DNA of 64,000 nt, from NCBI GenBank assembly GCA_003508835.1, contig PUFA01000209.1, positions 1,467,001 through 1,531,000 of the forward strand, in the 5' to 3' direction. A program made the translations under genes and the position numbers. Positions 47,115 through 58,683 of this stretch are shown piece by piece. This DNA comes from Eonycteris spelaea. Taxonomy: Eukaryota > Chordata > Mammalia > Chiroptera > Pteropodidae. Numbering within the stretch: position 1 is the stretch's first letter; each line of letters begins with the position of its first letter. The notes beneath the pieces are model-generated. The model ran no database searches and was not told where the DNA came from. It saw only the letters and a program-made list of their open reading frames with translations.

Positions 47115-47999
47115 TTTATTTTGAAAAGTAAGAATGAAACCCCCATCCTAAGGAAGAACAGACTAGGAATATAGGAGGAGATGTGGTTCTAAATACCTTT
47201 TGTGCAGTTTCACAAGTTCTGGGCCAACCACCTCCTGATTTATATGACATTATGAGAAAAAAATAAAATAATCCCATACTTGAAATTTTTTTACAGGCAT
47301 CCAAATACAGGATTTGACAATATTACCTGCATCATAGGATTGTTTGAGTTAATCCATGTAAAATCACTAGAATAGTGCCTGGCACATCATAAATCCTTAA
47401 TAACCATTAGGCATCTTTACTACCATTCTTGCTACTTAACCAGTTACTACCATCGTTCCTTCCACTGCTAGTTTTATTGCCACAGTGTAGCTCAGAGCAT
47501 GTGTGCCTTAAGGAGATGAGTATAACAGAAGAAAAAAATGGAGAAGTAGGTAGGCACAGATCACACAGATGTGCTTTAAATCTTAGGCATCAAAGTGCTA
47601 GGTACCAGTCTATGAATCTAATGTCTTCAGTCGGATCAAGAAAACCAATGAGGCAGGATTTGTAGCAGACTATTAGCTGTAGAAACCCAATGCCTCATGA
47701 TAAAGAATGAATTCTAATAGGAGAAAAGTCAAGGTAAGATGGAAAAACTTAATTAGAGACAGTGCTCATGGTCAGAAGGGATTTTGAGTAGAGCAGTACA
47801 TTAGCTTGTTAAGAGGGCCTTTAACCTCACATTCTTCTGTCTCCCCATGGATCTGTATTAATATCATCTATAGCTAGAGTTGCCATAGAATTTATCATCT
47901 GAGATAAACCAATTTATCGTCCAGGGTAACCTGGGATGTAGAGTCAGTGTACTCATAGCCCTGATAGAAACCTTGTTGAGAGAGATGTTGGGAGTATAA
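47115..47999. other. intergenic with MIR 3' piece
   Basis: A MIR 3' end lies at about 47320-47420 (GAATAGTGCCTGGCACATCA). The remainder is unassigned. Confidence 0.5.
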
Positions 48000-48540
48000 A
48001 TTGGTACAACTTCTTCAGAGGACTTTGGACACATATATCAAAGGCATTAAAATGTTCATAATGTTAATCAGTTGGTAATGCCACTTCTAGACTTTAAGAG
48101 TATAAGAGATGTGTCCAAATATTCTAGACTTTAAGAGTATAAGAGATGTGTCCAAATATTCATGTAAAAGAATGCTTATTCACAGTGTTATTTATAATAG
48201 TAAAAAACTGAAATCCATGAAGATGTCCAACAACCCAATAATAATGAAATTGGTTAAATATATATAGTATAACCATGCTATGGAATATTATACGCATGCA
48301 CATTCATATTTTGAAGAACACATAATGATGTAAAAAAATCAATAAAGTGCTCAGTGATAAAATAGCTAATACATAACACACAACATAGACAAATATTCTT
48401 AGAGAATGAATTAAAATATTTGTGATTGTAACCTCTTCTCTGGTTACTGGACTTATGGGAAATTTTTATACTCTGAAATTTCCCAAGTTTTTACGGTGGA
48501 ATATTTTTTAAATAACTAGAGTGCAAAACAAAACCTTCAG
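48000..48540 (+). mobile_element. L1M 3' fragment
   Basis: TTGGTACAACTTCTTCAGAG, AGTGTTATTTATAATAGTAA, GAAGATGTCCAACAACCC and CATGCTATGGAATATTATAC run through the L1 ORF2 end and 3' UTR. It carries a perfect 37-bp tandem duplication at 48085-48158. Confidence 0.85.
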
Positions 48541-48568
48541 TCAGAATTCAGTTCAAAAAGGAGAAGCA

Positions 48569-48657
48569 ACTCTTTGTATTCCAAGTATAAAGGGTTTTAA
48601 TCTAGGGAATTAAAGCTTACATATCTGCTGGAAGGGCTGAGGAGCAATGTAGAAAGC
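48569..48657 (+). repeat. dispersed repeat, copy B
   Basis: Second copy of the 45844-45934 segment, same orientation, about 80% identical by eye. Confidence 0.7.
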
Positions 48658-49404
48658 TGGCATCCGAAGCCCTGCCAACTCTCAGGATGCCACAGGGAGA
48701 AAGGGCGGGGTGAAAACGAAGTGTTTAGGAAGATGCTACTGTTGAGGGAACTGAAAGACAATGTTGAAGCAAGTGATTCTCAAGAAGCTGCCCCAGAGCG
48801 GCAGCCCACGGCTCAGGTGTGGGCAAGCCCCCCAAGTCCCCTACCAGCTCTGCCACTTCTCAGTCTGCAGTCTCCCCACCACTTACTCACAACTGCAGTG
48901 ACAGTCATACCATAGAGGCAACACAAAGTAATCAGTAACAACAACAATTTCAAAAATCGTAACACTATGAAAGCTTCTACTTACCTAGCTAGACCTTCCC
49001 ATTGGCCCTGAGTCTTGGGGTTTGTGTTGGGGACTGGTGAGGGTCTCTACATTTGTAGCAACCAGCCAGTCCAGCTATCTACTACATGTGAAATAATGCG
49101 TAAAGTGTTCTGTTTTGTTCTGTTTTCTTTTACCTCAAGGCATTATGAAAATTACCAAGGATTTGCCTAGCACTGTTACAGTCCTAACTCTGGCATAAGC
49201 ACTCTAGGAGTAAGTCATTTTTTCATACCAGGGATGATATTTGAATTACACACCCTAAAAAAAGTAATTTCTCCCATTTGTGAGCTGATTTGTTTCCCCA
49301 AGGCCTTTCCAACACTGCTCTGGGAAGAAGGGCCTGGTGGATAGCAGAGGGAAACAAAGGTGAGGATAGAGGAACATTTCAGTCTGACAGGAAGCCAAGA
49401 GCCC
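48658..49404. other. intergenic, unassigned
   Basis: May include the continuation of the copy B repeat to about 48760 (a GGGCGGGG word occurs at 48702). No gene seen. Confidence 0.4.
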
Positions 49405-49935
49405 GTGGCAGGCAAAATGATCGCCTCCCTCCCCATATCCTAGATGTCTACATAGATGTCCTAGTCCCTGGACCATGTGGATATGTTCTCTTTCATGGCA
49501 AGAGATATTGTAAATGTGTTTAAATTAGAACCTTGAAATGGGGAGAATTGCCTGGATTATCTGGGTGAGTCTGGTGTAATCACACCGGGTTGTTGAAAAT
49601 GGAAAAAGAAGGCAGGAGAGTCACTCAGAGTGATGTGACTGCACAAGAAGGTAGAGGGATGCAATGTGAGGAGGGCTCAACCCACCATTGTGGCATTGAA
49701 GATGAAGGGTACCTTGAGCCAGGAAATGCAGGCAGCCTCCAGAAAGTGGGAAGGGCAAGGAAATGAATTCTCCCCTGGAGCCTCCAGAAAGGAACTTGTC
49801 CTGCCGACCCCTCAATTTAGCCCACTAAGACTCATCTCAGACTTCTGATGTCCAGCATGAGAGATAATACATTTCTATTGTTTTACAACACTGTCTGTGG
49901 TGATTACAGCTGCAATAGAAAATGAATACAGAGAC
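49405..49935 (+). mobile_element. MaLR LTR (MLT1-type)
   Basis: TGTCCTAGTCCCTGGACCAT, TTGCCTGGATTATCTGGGTG, GGTGTAATCACACCGGG, CAGCCTCCAGAAAGTGGG, TGCCGACCCCTCAATTTAGC and TGCAATAGAAAATGAATACA follow MaLR LTR order almost end to end. No internal sequence. Confidence 0.85.
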
Positions 49936-50567
49936 CTTCTGGTTCTGGACAAGAGGAACCTTTGGATGGGAGAGCAAGAACAAGAACAGGGCAAGAGATG
50001 AGATTGAAGTATCTTCTCGGGTCAACACTCACCTGGGGAGGGAAAGGACAAGCAGGAAGCAAGAGGCTCACACACACACAGCAATGTTCAGGAGATCCAA
50101 AAACAAGAGACTCATGCTCCCTCTCCCCAGACATGTCATGGTGGGATTTCGAACTTCCCGGAGAGGCCTCATGAGGAATCTAGCATGTTCCTCCATCCTG
50201 AACCAAGCAAAGCGGGTAATCAGGTAAGTGCTAGATAACCATCTCTCTTCTGCTGACTGGGCATAACCAGACCGAGAAATCTGCGGATGCCTTGGTTATG
50301 GGACTCTTTGAGAACTGGGGGAAAAATTGGAATGCGACAAGGAGGCATTGCACCCAGAGACCCCGTTATTAGAGGTTTTGGCGGAAACCAAGTGCATTAT
50401 CAGGGTGATGCCATGAAGAACTAGTCATGACCAGCAGCATTCCAGTGGACACAGGACAAAAGGCTCAGAGATGATCCATGAAGACTGTGGCCTGGGGGCC
50501 AATGAAGGCATAAGGGACGACAGGTGAGGTCTCACCTTCTGCTGTCAAGAAGATGTATCTGATCCCC

Positions 50568-50569
<2 letters not shown>
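49936..50569. other. intergenic, unassigned
   Basis: Overlapping open frames of up to about 100 codons, with no recognisable domain. Confidence 0.4.
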
Positions 50570-50619
<50 letters not shown>

Positions 50620-50643
50620 ACACACACAGCACAGCACAGCACA
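50570..50643 (+). repeat. (CA)n then (CAGCA)n microsatellite
   Basis: A CA run of about 58 bp with one CATA interruption, followed by three CAGCA units. Confidence 0.97.
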
Positions 50644-51850
50644 GTAAGAACAAAGACTCTTGAGTGGGAACAATCTGAGAACTTTGTTTCAATTATCACT
50701 TTATATATACAATAATTTATACTAGATGATATTATTGCCTTTGAATGACAAATTGTGTCTTTTTTCCTTGCCATCAGTGGGAAAACCCAAAAGTATATAG
50801 CATTTTTGTGCTACACATACATTGACATATGCAATGGACTAAAATAAATATACATTATCATCTTTCATTTTCCATTTCCTTCTCTCTCCCCATTGAACAG
50901 GTCATAATCTTGAAGAGAATAAGAAAATGGTCACTTTTACATCTGAATACTTTCCCGTGTCCTGTGTTCTCCTCATACTCCATGACCTTTATCACTATTA
51001 AGAATCATAGATAATTAGTTTCGTCATATGCTCAAAGGGACCGAGACGTGAGCCTTTATCAACTGGGATCTGTGGAAGGATTTGCTTCTCCCCAGAGGGC
51101 ACTGCAGATAGCTTGGTATCGTTTTATTGGTTAGTGGAAAGAGCTGTGTGATGTCGTTTTACTGTCATCCTACCCCATACGTGTTCCATGTCTAAAGTCT
51201 TTTCAGATTACCAGGTCCTTTCTGGGGTAGCCTTGTTCTCTTGCTTTTGTGACTCTGTAGTCATGTCATCACCAGGAGATAGACATTTTAACCTCCTTTT
51301 GGAGAGAAAAGCTGAAAATGGATTTACTTTTGCAGGCATGGTCATGGCACAATGAGGACTCTCCACTGAATAGCTGCTCTGAGCTGTAATGCCAGAGTCC
51401 AACTCTATGTAAATTACACTCGCCCTTGTGGGGAAGACAGAAGAGGCAAAATAAGAGCTATCCCACGAGAATCTCTTTAAGAAGTCCATAACACAGCCTA
51501 ATTTGTGAACTTGTCTTATGTGACCATGGAGGGAATTTGTCCTTTGGCCCTGGTTAATACAGGAACACACTGCAGGACAAAAATGGAGAAACAGGAGCAG
51601 CTCTCAAAGAAACAAGGCCAGGCAATGGCAAATCATAAGTGTGAGGAAGGGCATGAGTACCCACTGCAGCAACCTTGGGGTCAAAGAAGCCAATATGGGA
51701 CCAACATCCAACAGCAAGTTGGTTTTGTTGCTGCTGTTGTGACGTGTGATTGTTCTCCAGGGCAAAAACAAGTATGAAGCACTCGGGGCCTGCTTTCTCT
51801 CTCTCTACTTTGAGTATATACAGTTAAAATGAAAGGCTTTCAATTGTACC
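50644..51850. other. intergenic, unassigned
   Basis: A minus-strand open frame of 120 codons (51208-51570) and a 90-codon plus frame overlap here. Neither has recognisable motifs, signal sequence or splice context, so no gene is called. Confidence 0.4.
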
Positions 51851-51854
51851 AATA

Positions 51855-51985
51855 ATTTTTTTTTAGCTCTCTTATAGATAAGGTGACAAGATTTGAGTGA
51901 TTTGCCAAGGTCACACAGCTAATTTTTAAAGCGGTTTCAAAGCCAGATCTATCAGATTCCAAAGCCTCAAGTCTTTCAATCAATC
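51855..51985 (-). mobile_element. MIR SINE fragment
   Basis: GAGTGATTTGCCAAGGTCAC, ACAGCTAATTTTTAAAG and CAAAGCCAGATCTATCAGAT are clear reversed MIR blocks. Confidence 0.75.
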
Positions 51986-52075
51986 ATATGCAGGTTAGCA
52001 GGGAAGTGGCTGGGCTGGGAGAATGCAATGGTTGTCTCAGTTCTGAGTGAATTAAATGGGTTGGAGTCTCCCAAG

Positions 52076-52106
52076 GTTTTGTTTTGTTTTGTTTTGTTTT
52101 GTTTTG
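52076..52106 (+). repeat. (GTTTT)n
   Basis: Six GTTTT units; reversed, an AAAAC run that may be the tail of a retroposon. Confidence 0.95.
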
Positions 52107-52167
52107 CAGCTTCCACATGTATTTGTGATTCCCTCCAGATACCCAAAAGAAGCTGAGCTTTATTTGA

Positions 52168-52181
52168 CTGCCATCTAGTGG
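52168..52181 (-). promoter_or_regulatory. candidate CTCF site
   Basis: Minus strand CCACTAGATGGCAG matches the CTCF core CCASYAGRKGGCRS at all 14 positions. It lies about 3.5 kb beyond the CD2AP 3' end, in the same orientation as the 30605 candidate. Confidence 0.65.
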
Positions 52182-52489
52182 TCATTTTCTTTATGGAAGC
52201 TAAGTAGGGTTTGTTTTTCATCGTAGCTGAAAAGCCACAAAAATCATTTGTTTAACAAATACACTAAGAAACAAAATAATGTTCTTTAAAACCTGAATTT
52301 TGGTGCAATCATGTTACATCTAAGACTATGGGATCATTGAAAATGGATTTTGTAAATTAGTCTAACTCCCTGATAGAAAAATTTGATACCAATATAAAGG
52401 ATTACATAGAATAAAATAACTGAGACTAGAAAAATTCCCCCATCAGGTTCCTTATTTCTTATACATTGTCTCTGCAGGGAAAACATATT

Positions 52490-52665
52490 ACCAAGAGCAC
52501 AGACGTCAGAAGCAATCTGTCTGGGTTTAGCTCCATCCCTTATTAGCTTGGTGGCCTTGGCCAAGTTGTTCAGCCTTTGAGCCTGTTTCCTCATATGTGA
52601 AAAATAATAGTACCTATCACATAAAATTGTTAAGATAATTAGGTAGATGATAGATACGTAGAGGA
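52490..52665 (+). mobile_element. MIR SINE
   Basis: AGAAGCAATCTGTCTGGGTT, TATTAGCTTGGTGGCCTTGG, GAGCCTGTTTCCTCATATGT and AAATTGTTAAGATAATTAGG follow forward MIR order. Confidence 0.8.
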
Positions 52666-52984
52666 TATATTTAACATAACACTTATTTTTAAAGATAAGT
52701 TTACTATAAACCTTAGGGTAATTACATACTTAAAGCCTAGTTTACTAAATGTGTTACAAGTATTTTAAGAACCTAATACAGAGTCCCTGGAAGCATAGCT
52801 ATTTTATAATAATTGGCATGACAGTGGTTTAGAGAAGCTATTTCAACTGGAATCCTTGAATAAGGAAAGGCAGGAGACAATGGGTAAAGAAGGGCCATAT
52901 CCTCTTTTTCATTCAGATTTGAGACATCCACTCAGCACTTACTGTCTCCATTATCCTAGGGACCATACCAGGATATTTAGGTCT

Positions 52985-53420
52985 GCAGTTCTTAAAAGTG
53001 TGGTCCACAACTCAAAACTACTTCCATAATAATACTAAGATGTTAGTTACTATTTTCACTGTTGATAGTTGCATTGATGGTGTAAGTGCAATAGTGGGTA
53101 GACTTGTTGGTGTGTCGTCATGAATCAAAGCAATGCTACCAAAGTGCATCATATTCTCCAGCACCAAATTCCCGGTAAAGGAAATGCTTGGCTTTGCCCT
53201 GTTGGCACGATCGTTCTTCTCATTTCATATAACGTTAAGGCTGATGATCCCCTGATATCAAATTACAAGTGAGGTTGGTCTGTGATCAGGTTTAAAGTTA
53301 TGCTGGATTCATAAAAAGAATTGGGGAATTTATCTTATTCTAAAGCTCTGAGTAGTTTAAAGCAGTTAAAACATAGCTATGATCCTTTGTGGCCTCACAG
53401 CCTTTTAGTGGTGGAGCTTT
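52985..53420 (+). mobile_element. possible hAT transposon remnant
   Basis: TTAAAAGTGTGGTCCACAAC at the left and a long body with ATGAATCAAAGCAATGCTAC and GAATTGGGGAATTTATCTTA, which resembles decayed hAT transposase-derived repeats. The right end is not defined. Confidence 0.4.
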
Positions 53421-55689
53421 AATTACATTTCCTACTTATGTATGATTAGTCAATTAAATTTTTCATTTTCTTTTTGGATCAGTATTCATTTTTTATCCTA
53501 AAGTCCTAGAACTTAAAATGTGTCTTTGAGTTATGTATCTTGACAACTTCGCCCTGGGACACAGGGATTTCCATTTCTAGAATCAATTCTGGTTCAGCAC
53601 TTTTTTTTATACACTATACATTTGAATATAGCATGCACACCTATAAAGTTGTGTGTGGTATTTGGTTACTCACCTTTGAAGAGTGTCAGCAATTTGCTGA
53701 CTAGTGCAGGGAGGAGCAGGAGGAGGGAGATGACTGTAACTTTAATTCAGAATGTTATCTAAAACACCCTCTCATCGCCATCTGTTGACTTTCTTAGGAG
53801 CACATATCCCTGCCAGATCCCCAGCCTTCAAATTAATAGGGCTTACAATTAGTGTGGCTTCTCTTTCCACAACCCCTGACATCCTGCTACATAAGATGTA
53901 GACCTAAGATGATCAGATGGACCCTTCAGAGTGATCTACATCTAGCACAAGGTCTGGGGAGGCTTGTCAGATTTGGGGCTGTCATTTTGTTCCAAACTTC
54001 AAAAGCATTTAGGAGATATTTTTACTATTATAAATTTTGGTTGTGTTTACTTATTTTGCAGATGCTGTTATCTTAAAATTTTAATATAATATTTTTCATT
54101 CTATTTGTTTTTCGTCATATATTCTATTTGTATTCTGTTCAATTGTTGAGGAATATTTCTAAAAATATACTATGAAATGTTAACAAGTGGTCTCCTTTAT
54201 TAAAATTTTGTTACTCAGTACACTTAAAATAGTTTTCCTTTTAATAACTTTATTCACGTAATTTTCTAGGAACTGAAATGTAATAACACTTGTTACCTAA
54301 TAGGAAACAATACCACCCAGTAGTGCCAAAATGAAAACCATACCACCTTCTGTGATAGCAAGATTATTGGCTCTATGTAAAAAATATTGCCACTTATTTT
54401 CCTTATAAAGAACAAGCATATTAGCAATAAAGGTGACAGTGGTAAAATAAAAGCAATAATGGTTAGGATTCAGAAAAAAATTTTAACACCCAGACCCAGT
54501 CTAATCTCTCGAGTCTTAATTGGTAATAAGACCTAATAGATCCATTTGCATTAAATTGCTATCTGCTTTTAGTTCCTAGAATGGGACTAAATTAGCAAAA
54601 TCATCTTTATAGACAAAACACCTGCACAGGGGTTGGAATAGGCAATCTCCAATGTCCCTTCAAACACTAAAATTCTATAATCCAAAACTTTACCACCATG
54701 TCCCTGCAAGGCCTAATTTATGCCTGCTTATAAAGGCCAAGCAGCAGCAAGTAGTTTTCAAACTTTAACTTAAATGACTTGTCATACTTATTTTCCATAT
54801 TACTTCAGTGGTGCCTAATTCCTTTTCTATGAATCAGATCTTCCAGTGGGTTTCTAGAAAACCTGGAGTCATGTATATGGCACATTTTCAACGAGAGTGT
54901 ATATATAAGCCTTTAATGTCTTCTGACTACTTTATCAGGTTTACCAGGACTTCTAGTTTTAAGTTCAGAAACCCAAGAAGTTATGAGCAACTTTATGCTT
55001 AAAGAACCAAACAATGAATGCATAGCTAGCTCAGGAATGACTTATCAGTTTTAAAATCCTCGTGGATTCTGTTTCCATTTTCTTTATGCTCCATTAAGTT
55101 TTGTTCTTTCAAATCAGTTCCTTCCACATGACAGGAGACTCTAACTGTGGAGCGCTCCCATGCTAAGACTAGCTCCTTGTTTCGAATTTTTTAAATCTCA
55201 GTCTTTAAATGAATAACTCAATTTGAGCAACGTACTCTCCTTTGGGCCAATCACTGGGAGACAGAATCTGTAAGATGGTTACAGTCCCATTTTGAATACA
55301 ATACAAATGAAAGGACCATCTCCCCCAAAGGGCTGCTATATTCAACAGCAGGGGGAGAGGAAGTATTATTCCTCCTTTCTCTTAATCATATACATCACTA
55401 CAATGTTGAGAAGAGTAAAATAGCCACTTCCTTTTTTTTTTTTAAATCTACTCTATGTCAAGCACTCTATAAGATTCTTGATATAAAAATCATTTTAAAT
55501 TCTCCTAATACTCCTGAGGTGAAGAAACAAACTCACAAAGATTCAGTAAACATCACAAAGGCTTAGATGCTTTCCTTTAACTATTTATGTTCTTTTATTT
55601 AGAAAATTCAAAGTAATAGGAAATATATTTCATTATATTCTGCAATAAGCATACGCTAAAGTTAATGAAGAATAACCAGTAAAGGCCGA
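53421..55689. other. intergenic, downstream of CD2AP
   Basis: AT-rich and without a supported gene. There is a T run at 55431-55442. If CD2AP uses a more distal poly(A) signal (AATAAA on the minus strand at 55599-55594), the UTR would extend slightly into this stretch. Confidence 0.45.
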
Positions 55690-55715
55690 CACAACTGGCA
55701 ATAGTATTCTTTATT
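55690..55715 (-). terminator. probable CD2AP poly(A) signal region
   Basis: Minus-strand AATAAA at 55715-55710, followed 15-30 bases later by GU-rich CCAGTTGTGTCGG, the usual order for cleavage and polyadenylation. Confidence 0.5.
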
Positions 55716-58644
55716 ATTAATTTTTCTTTTTGAACGAGAAGCATGCTTTTATACAGCACCTGTAAACAAACGAGTGGGTTTTGAGTTTCTGAGTTTCCCT
55801 ATATATATATATATATAAAATCCCCGCACCTCCTACTCTGGAATGTTAGAATAAAATACTACGACACCAACTGCATTACATAATAATTACTGAAGGCAAG
55901 TGAGGTGAAAACAAGGGTAAAATTTTATGGCTAAAATATTCATAGCAGCAACTTTAAAAAGATGATTTTATTAAATCAAGTCATTGCACTTGGTCATTTT
56001 ATTGCTACAGCAAAACAAGGCCATTAACTTTTTAACACTTCTCATTTCTGATTTTAACTGATTGTCTCATTTTGTTCATGTTTCAAGTTTAAATGCAAGC
56101 AGAAAATGTTTACCAATAAATCTTGAGAGCACTTGGGTTTTTTTCTATGATCACAGTAAGAAGTATACAATAAAAGAGAACCATCTGTTACACCAGGCCC
56201 ATTCTACCTTCTTCAGACTTAAATCATGTAGAGGTTTCAGACTTAAATTTTGTAAAGAAGCTCAGTTGTCACACATGCACACAACACACACTGCTTCTAA
56301 TATTGAAATACGATCAGAAAAATTAGTAATATTGTATATTTCAAAGAATAGCAAACCTCAACAATACAGTCATTAATAATTTGGCAATGACAGATTCCGT
56401 GCTATTTACCTCGTCTGTCATTTATACTCACTCATAGAAAAAAATAATGATTTACCCACAAGTAAAGCCTATTATTATTACATACCGTTTTATGACATAA
56501 ACTTTAGGAACAAGAATTAATAAAATTCCCATATAAGAACAAATACTGGTAAATTGCTAGATAAAAAAATAATCAGTTTTCCCTTTGAGATTGAGTTTGT
56601 TTGGTTTTCTTTTATGTTTGGTCAAAGGCAGAAAAATAGAAATAGTATTATAATTACTTTTCTATTCTGACTGAAGAAGTATATAAGCAAATACTTTAAA
56701 TGTTATTTCCATACTCATAACTGTCTTGATTATATATACTAATGAGAAAATGACCAACAAAAAATTTTAAGAATAGTCTGAAATCTGCTGGAAACTTCCC
56801 CTCAGTTATTATTAGGGTGAGGAGGGATCACTTAATAGATTTCTCCAAACAGAAAGCTAGAGAATGATTTCTAGGATATATTGTTTTTATTTCTACCTAA
56901 GGACTTTCATTAAAAGAAAGGAAGACCTAACTTCTTTAACAATAAGGAAATCATTCATATGACAAGTCATTTAGCAACATTAGATAGGACTAAACAATTT
57001 TGTTCAGTAGCGACCTCATTTGAAGAGCCTAAGGACTTTAAAGAGTTAAAATGTACATACTCAAGACAATCAGGTTTCTCCAAAAGCATTAATGTGAGTT
57101 GTGAATTTAACATTACGTAATTACATACTAGAATTTCTATCATTTTCTACTTCAGTTCTTTCATTTGGAACAACCTGACAAAATATCATTCACATAAGAT
57201 TTCAGTATTATAAGATCAAAATTTAAAGGAAAAAATATTGATTTGGTGGTTTAAAGTAAAAAAAAAAAAAAGTTACTTTAGCATGACAGATGTTACTCAA
57301 AATCTGAGTGTCACTTGCTATGATAAATCTTGAAATACGTATTTTTTTGCAAATGAAAAAAGTCAAATTTCTACCTTTAATATAAAAACCCATGTTTTGA
57401 GACTATAGATATAACATTTTTACATTTTCATCTTTTCATATGTGACTCTGAAGGGACTGCTAATCCATCCATTTTATGAAAATGCATTTTGAATATGGTC
57501 AACTATATTTGGCTTTAAATAAACTACAATGTTACATTTTATGATATACTAGCACTCTTTATAAGTTGGTTCCTAAATGAAGCCACCACTTAGTTTGGTC
57601 TACTAGGTAAATTACACATTGTAACCTGAGTATTTACACAATAAATTGTCAAAGTATGAAACCTCACACTGAACTTCTAAAAGTTTTGTTTTGTTTTCCT
57701 AATATTACTACTATTAAAAGTCAGAGAGAAGGTCATAAAGAATTAAGTCACAAGATGATGAAATGAATAATGTTTAAGCCTGAAAATAAGCAGAAAAGTA
57801 CAGCAATGAAGCTGGTGTTCACATATTATATGTGCTGTAGTTTCTAGGCACAATGCTTTAAGGGTTAAATTGTCATCTTTAGTTCTTTAGACCTAATGAA
57901 TTTAAAATACAGCTCATTTGCCCAAATATATTTAACAATCCAATACATCTTAACTAAATTCCTTTTATGAATCCTATAGTGCAAGCAATATAAAATATTC
58001 TAAAAGCTGAAGAAATTATTTTGATTATTTCATTAGATATTACTACACGCATGGGTGAATAATCTGGTACATAGCCAGGAAACTCTTATTTCATCACCCA
58101 AAGTATAAACAGCACTGCAAACGAACAGGCACAACAGTGTAATCCTGGGTAAAGAGTAAAAGTGGAAAATATATATATATATACATATGCACACACAAAG
58201 TTTATATCCCTTATGTATTTTGTATGGGAAAAGTAGTGACTATAGTTACTATAAAGCTAATTTCTCCCTCTTTAGTACATTTTACAGATTATTTGTAAAG
58301 ATATCACCATATTTATAGTATAGCTCTCTTTAAAAATAATACTACAAGTTTCAATAAAAAAACTATTGTGAACTTTCCTTTTTATACAGATTCAGTAGTA
58401 TTTCCAAGCAAACTAAAAAAAAAGTTTGCAATCCCAGCACATAAGAAATAAGGCCTCTTTTTTTCATATTGGCAAAACAAAATATATATAAAACGCACCC
58501 TCCCCTTACTTTTCTAATCTTTTATAGTTCATATATTCATATTTATCACATCAGCATTTGTTATTTTTAAGTAACAAGTCAGTTGAAGTTCATAGTGTTG
58601 CTTCTGAATCCCTGTAAGATTAAAAGCACTGGGTCTGTGTCACT
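55690..58644 (-). other. CD2AP: CD2AP 3' UTR
   Basis: AT-rich, almost free of open frames and of young repeats, running from the CD2AP stop codon to a poly(A) signal about 2.93 kb downstream. Human CD2AP has a 3' UTR of roughly 3 kb from memory, which agrees. It holds an (AT)n run at 55801-55817 and another at 58170-58182. Several other minus-strand AATAAA words, such as 56003-55998, could give shorter transcripts. The end is inferred. Confidence 0.65.
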
Positions 58645-58683
58645 TCAAGAAGACAGGACTGCTTTCTTCAGCTTCTCTATTAC
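58645..58683 (-). CDS. CD2AP: CD2AP terminal coding exon
   Basis: Acceptor TGTATTTTAG, then codons for VIEKLKKAVLSS and TGA. This is the C-terminus of CD2-associated protein, a cytoplasmic scaffold with three SH3 domains that links receptors (CD2, nephrin) to endocytosis, CIN85/Cbl and the actin cytoskeleton. The encoded residues end the C-terminal coiled coil used for dimerisation. Entry is in phase 0, matching the upstream exon. From memory the human protein has a residue pair between L-E and I-E-K-L where this one has a single V, so a one-codon loss at the exon start is possible. Confidence 0.93.
   Translation of the reverse strand, partial: VIEKLKKAVLSS

Noticed and set aside
50465..50774. 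Frames rich in Cys-Val on the minus strand
   Set aside because: Translation of the CA microsatellite.
51208..51570. 120-codon minus-strand frame
   Set aside because: No recognised motif, no signal peptide, no splice or polyadenylation context; a frame of this length can arise by chance.
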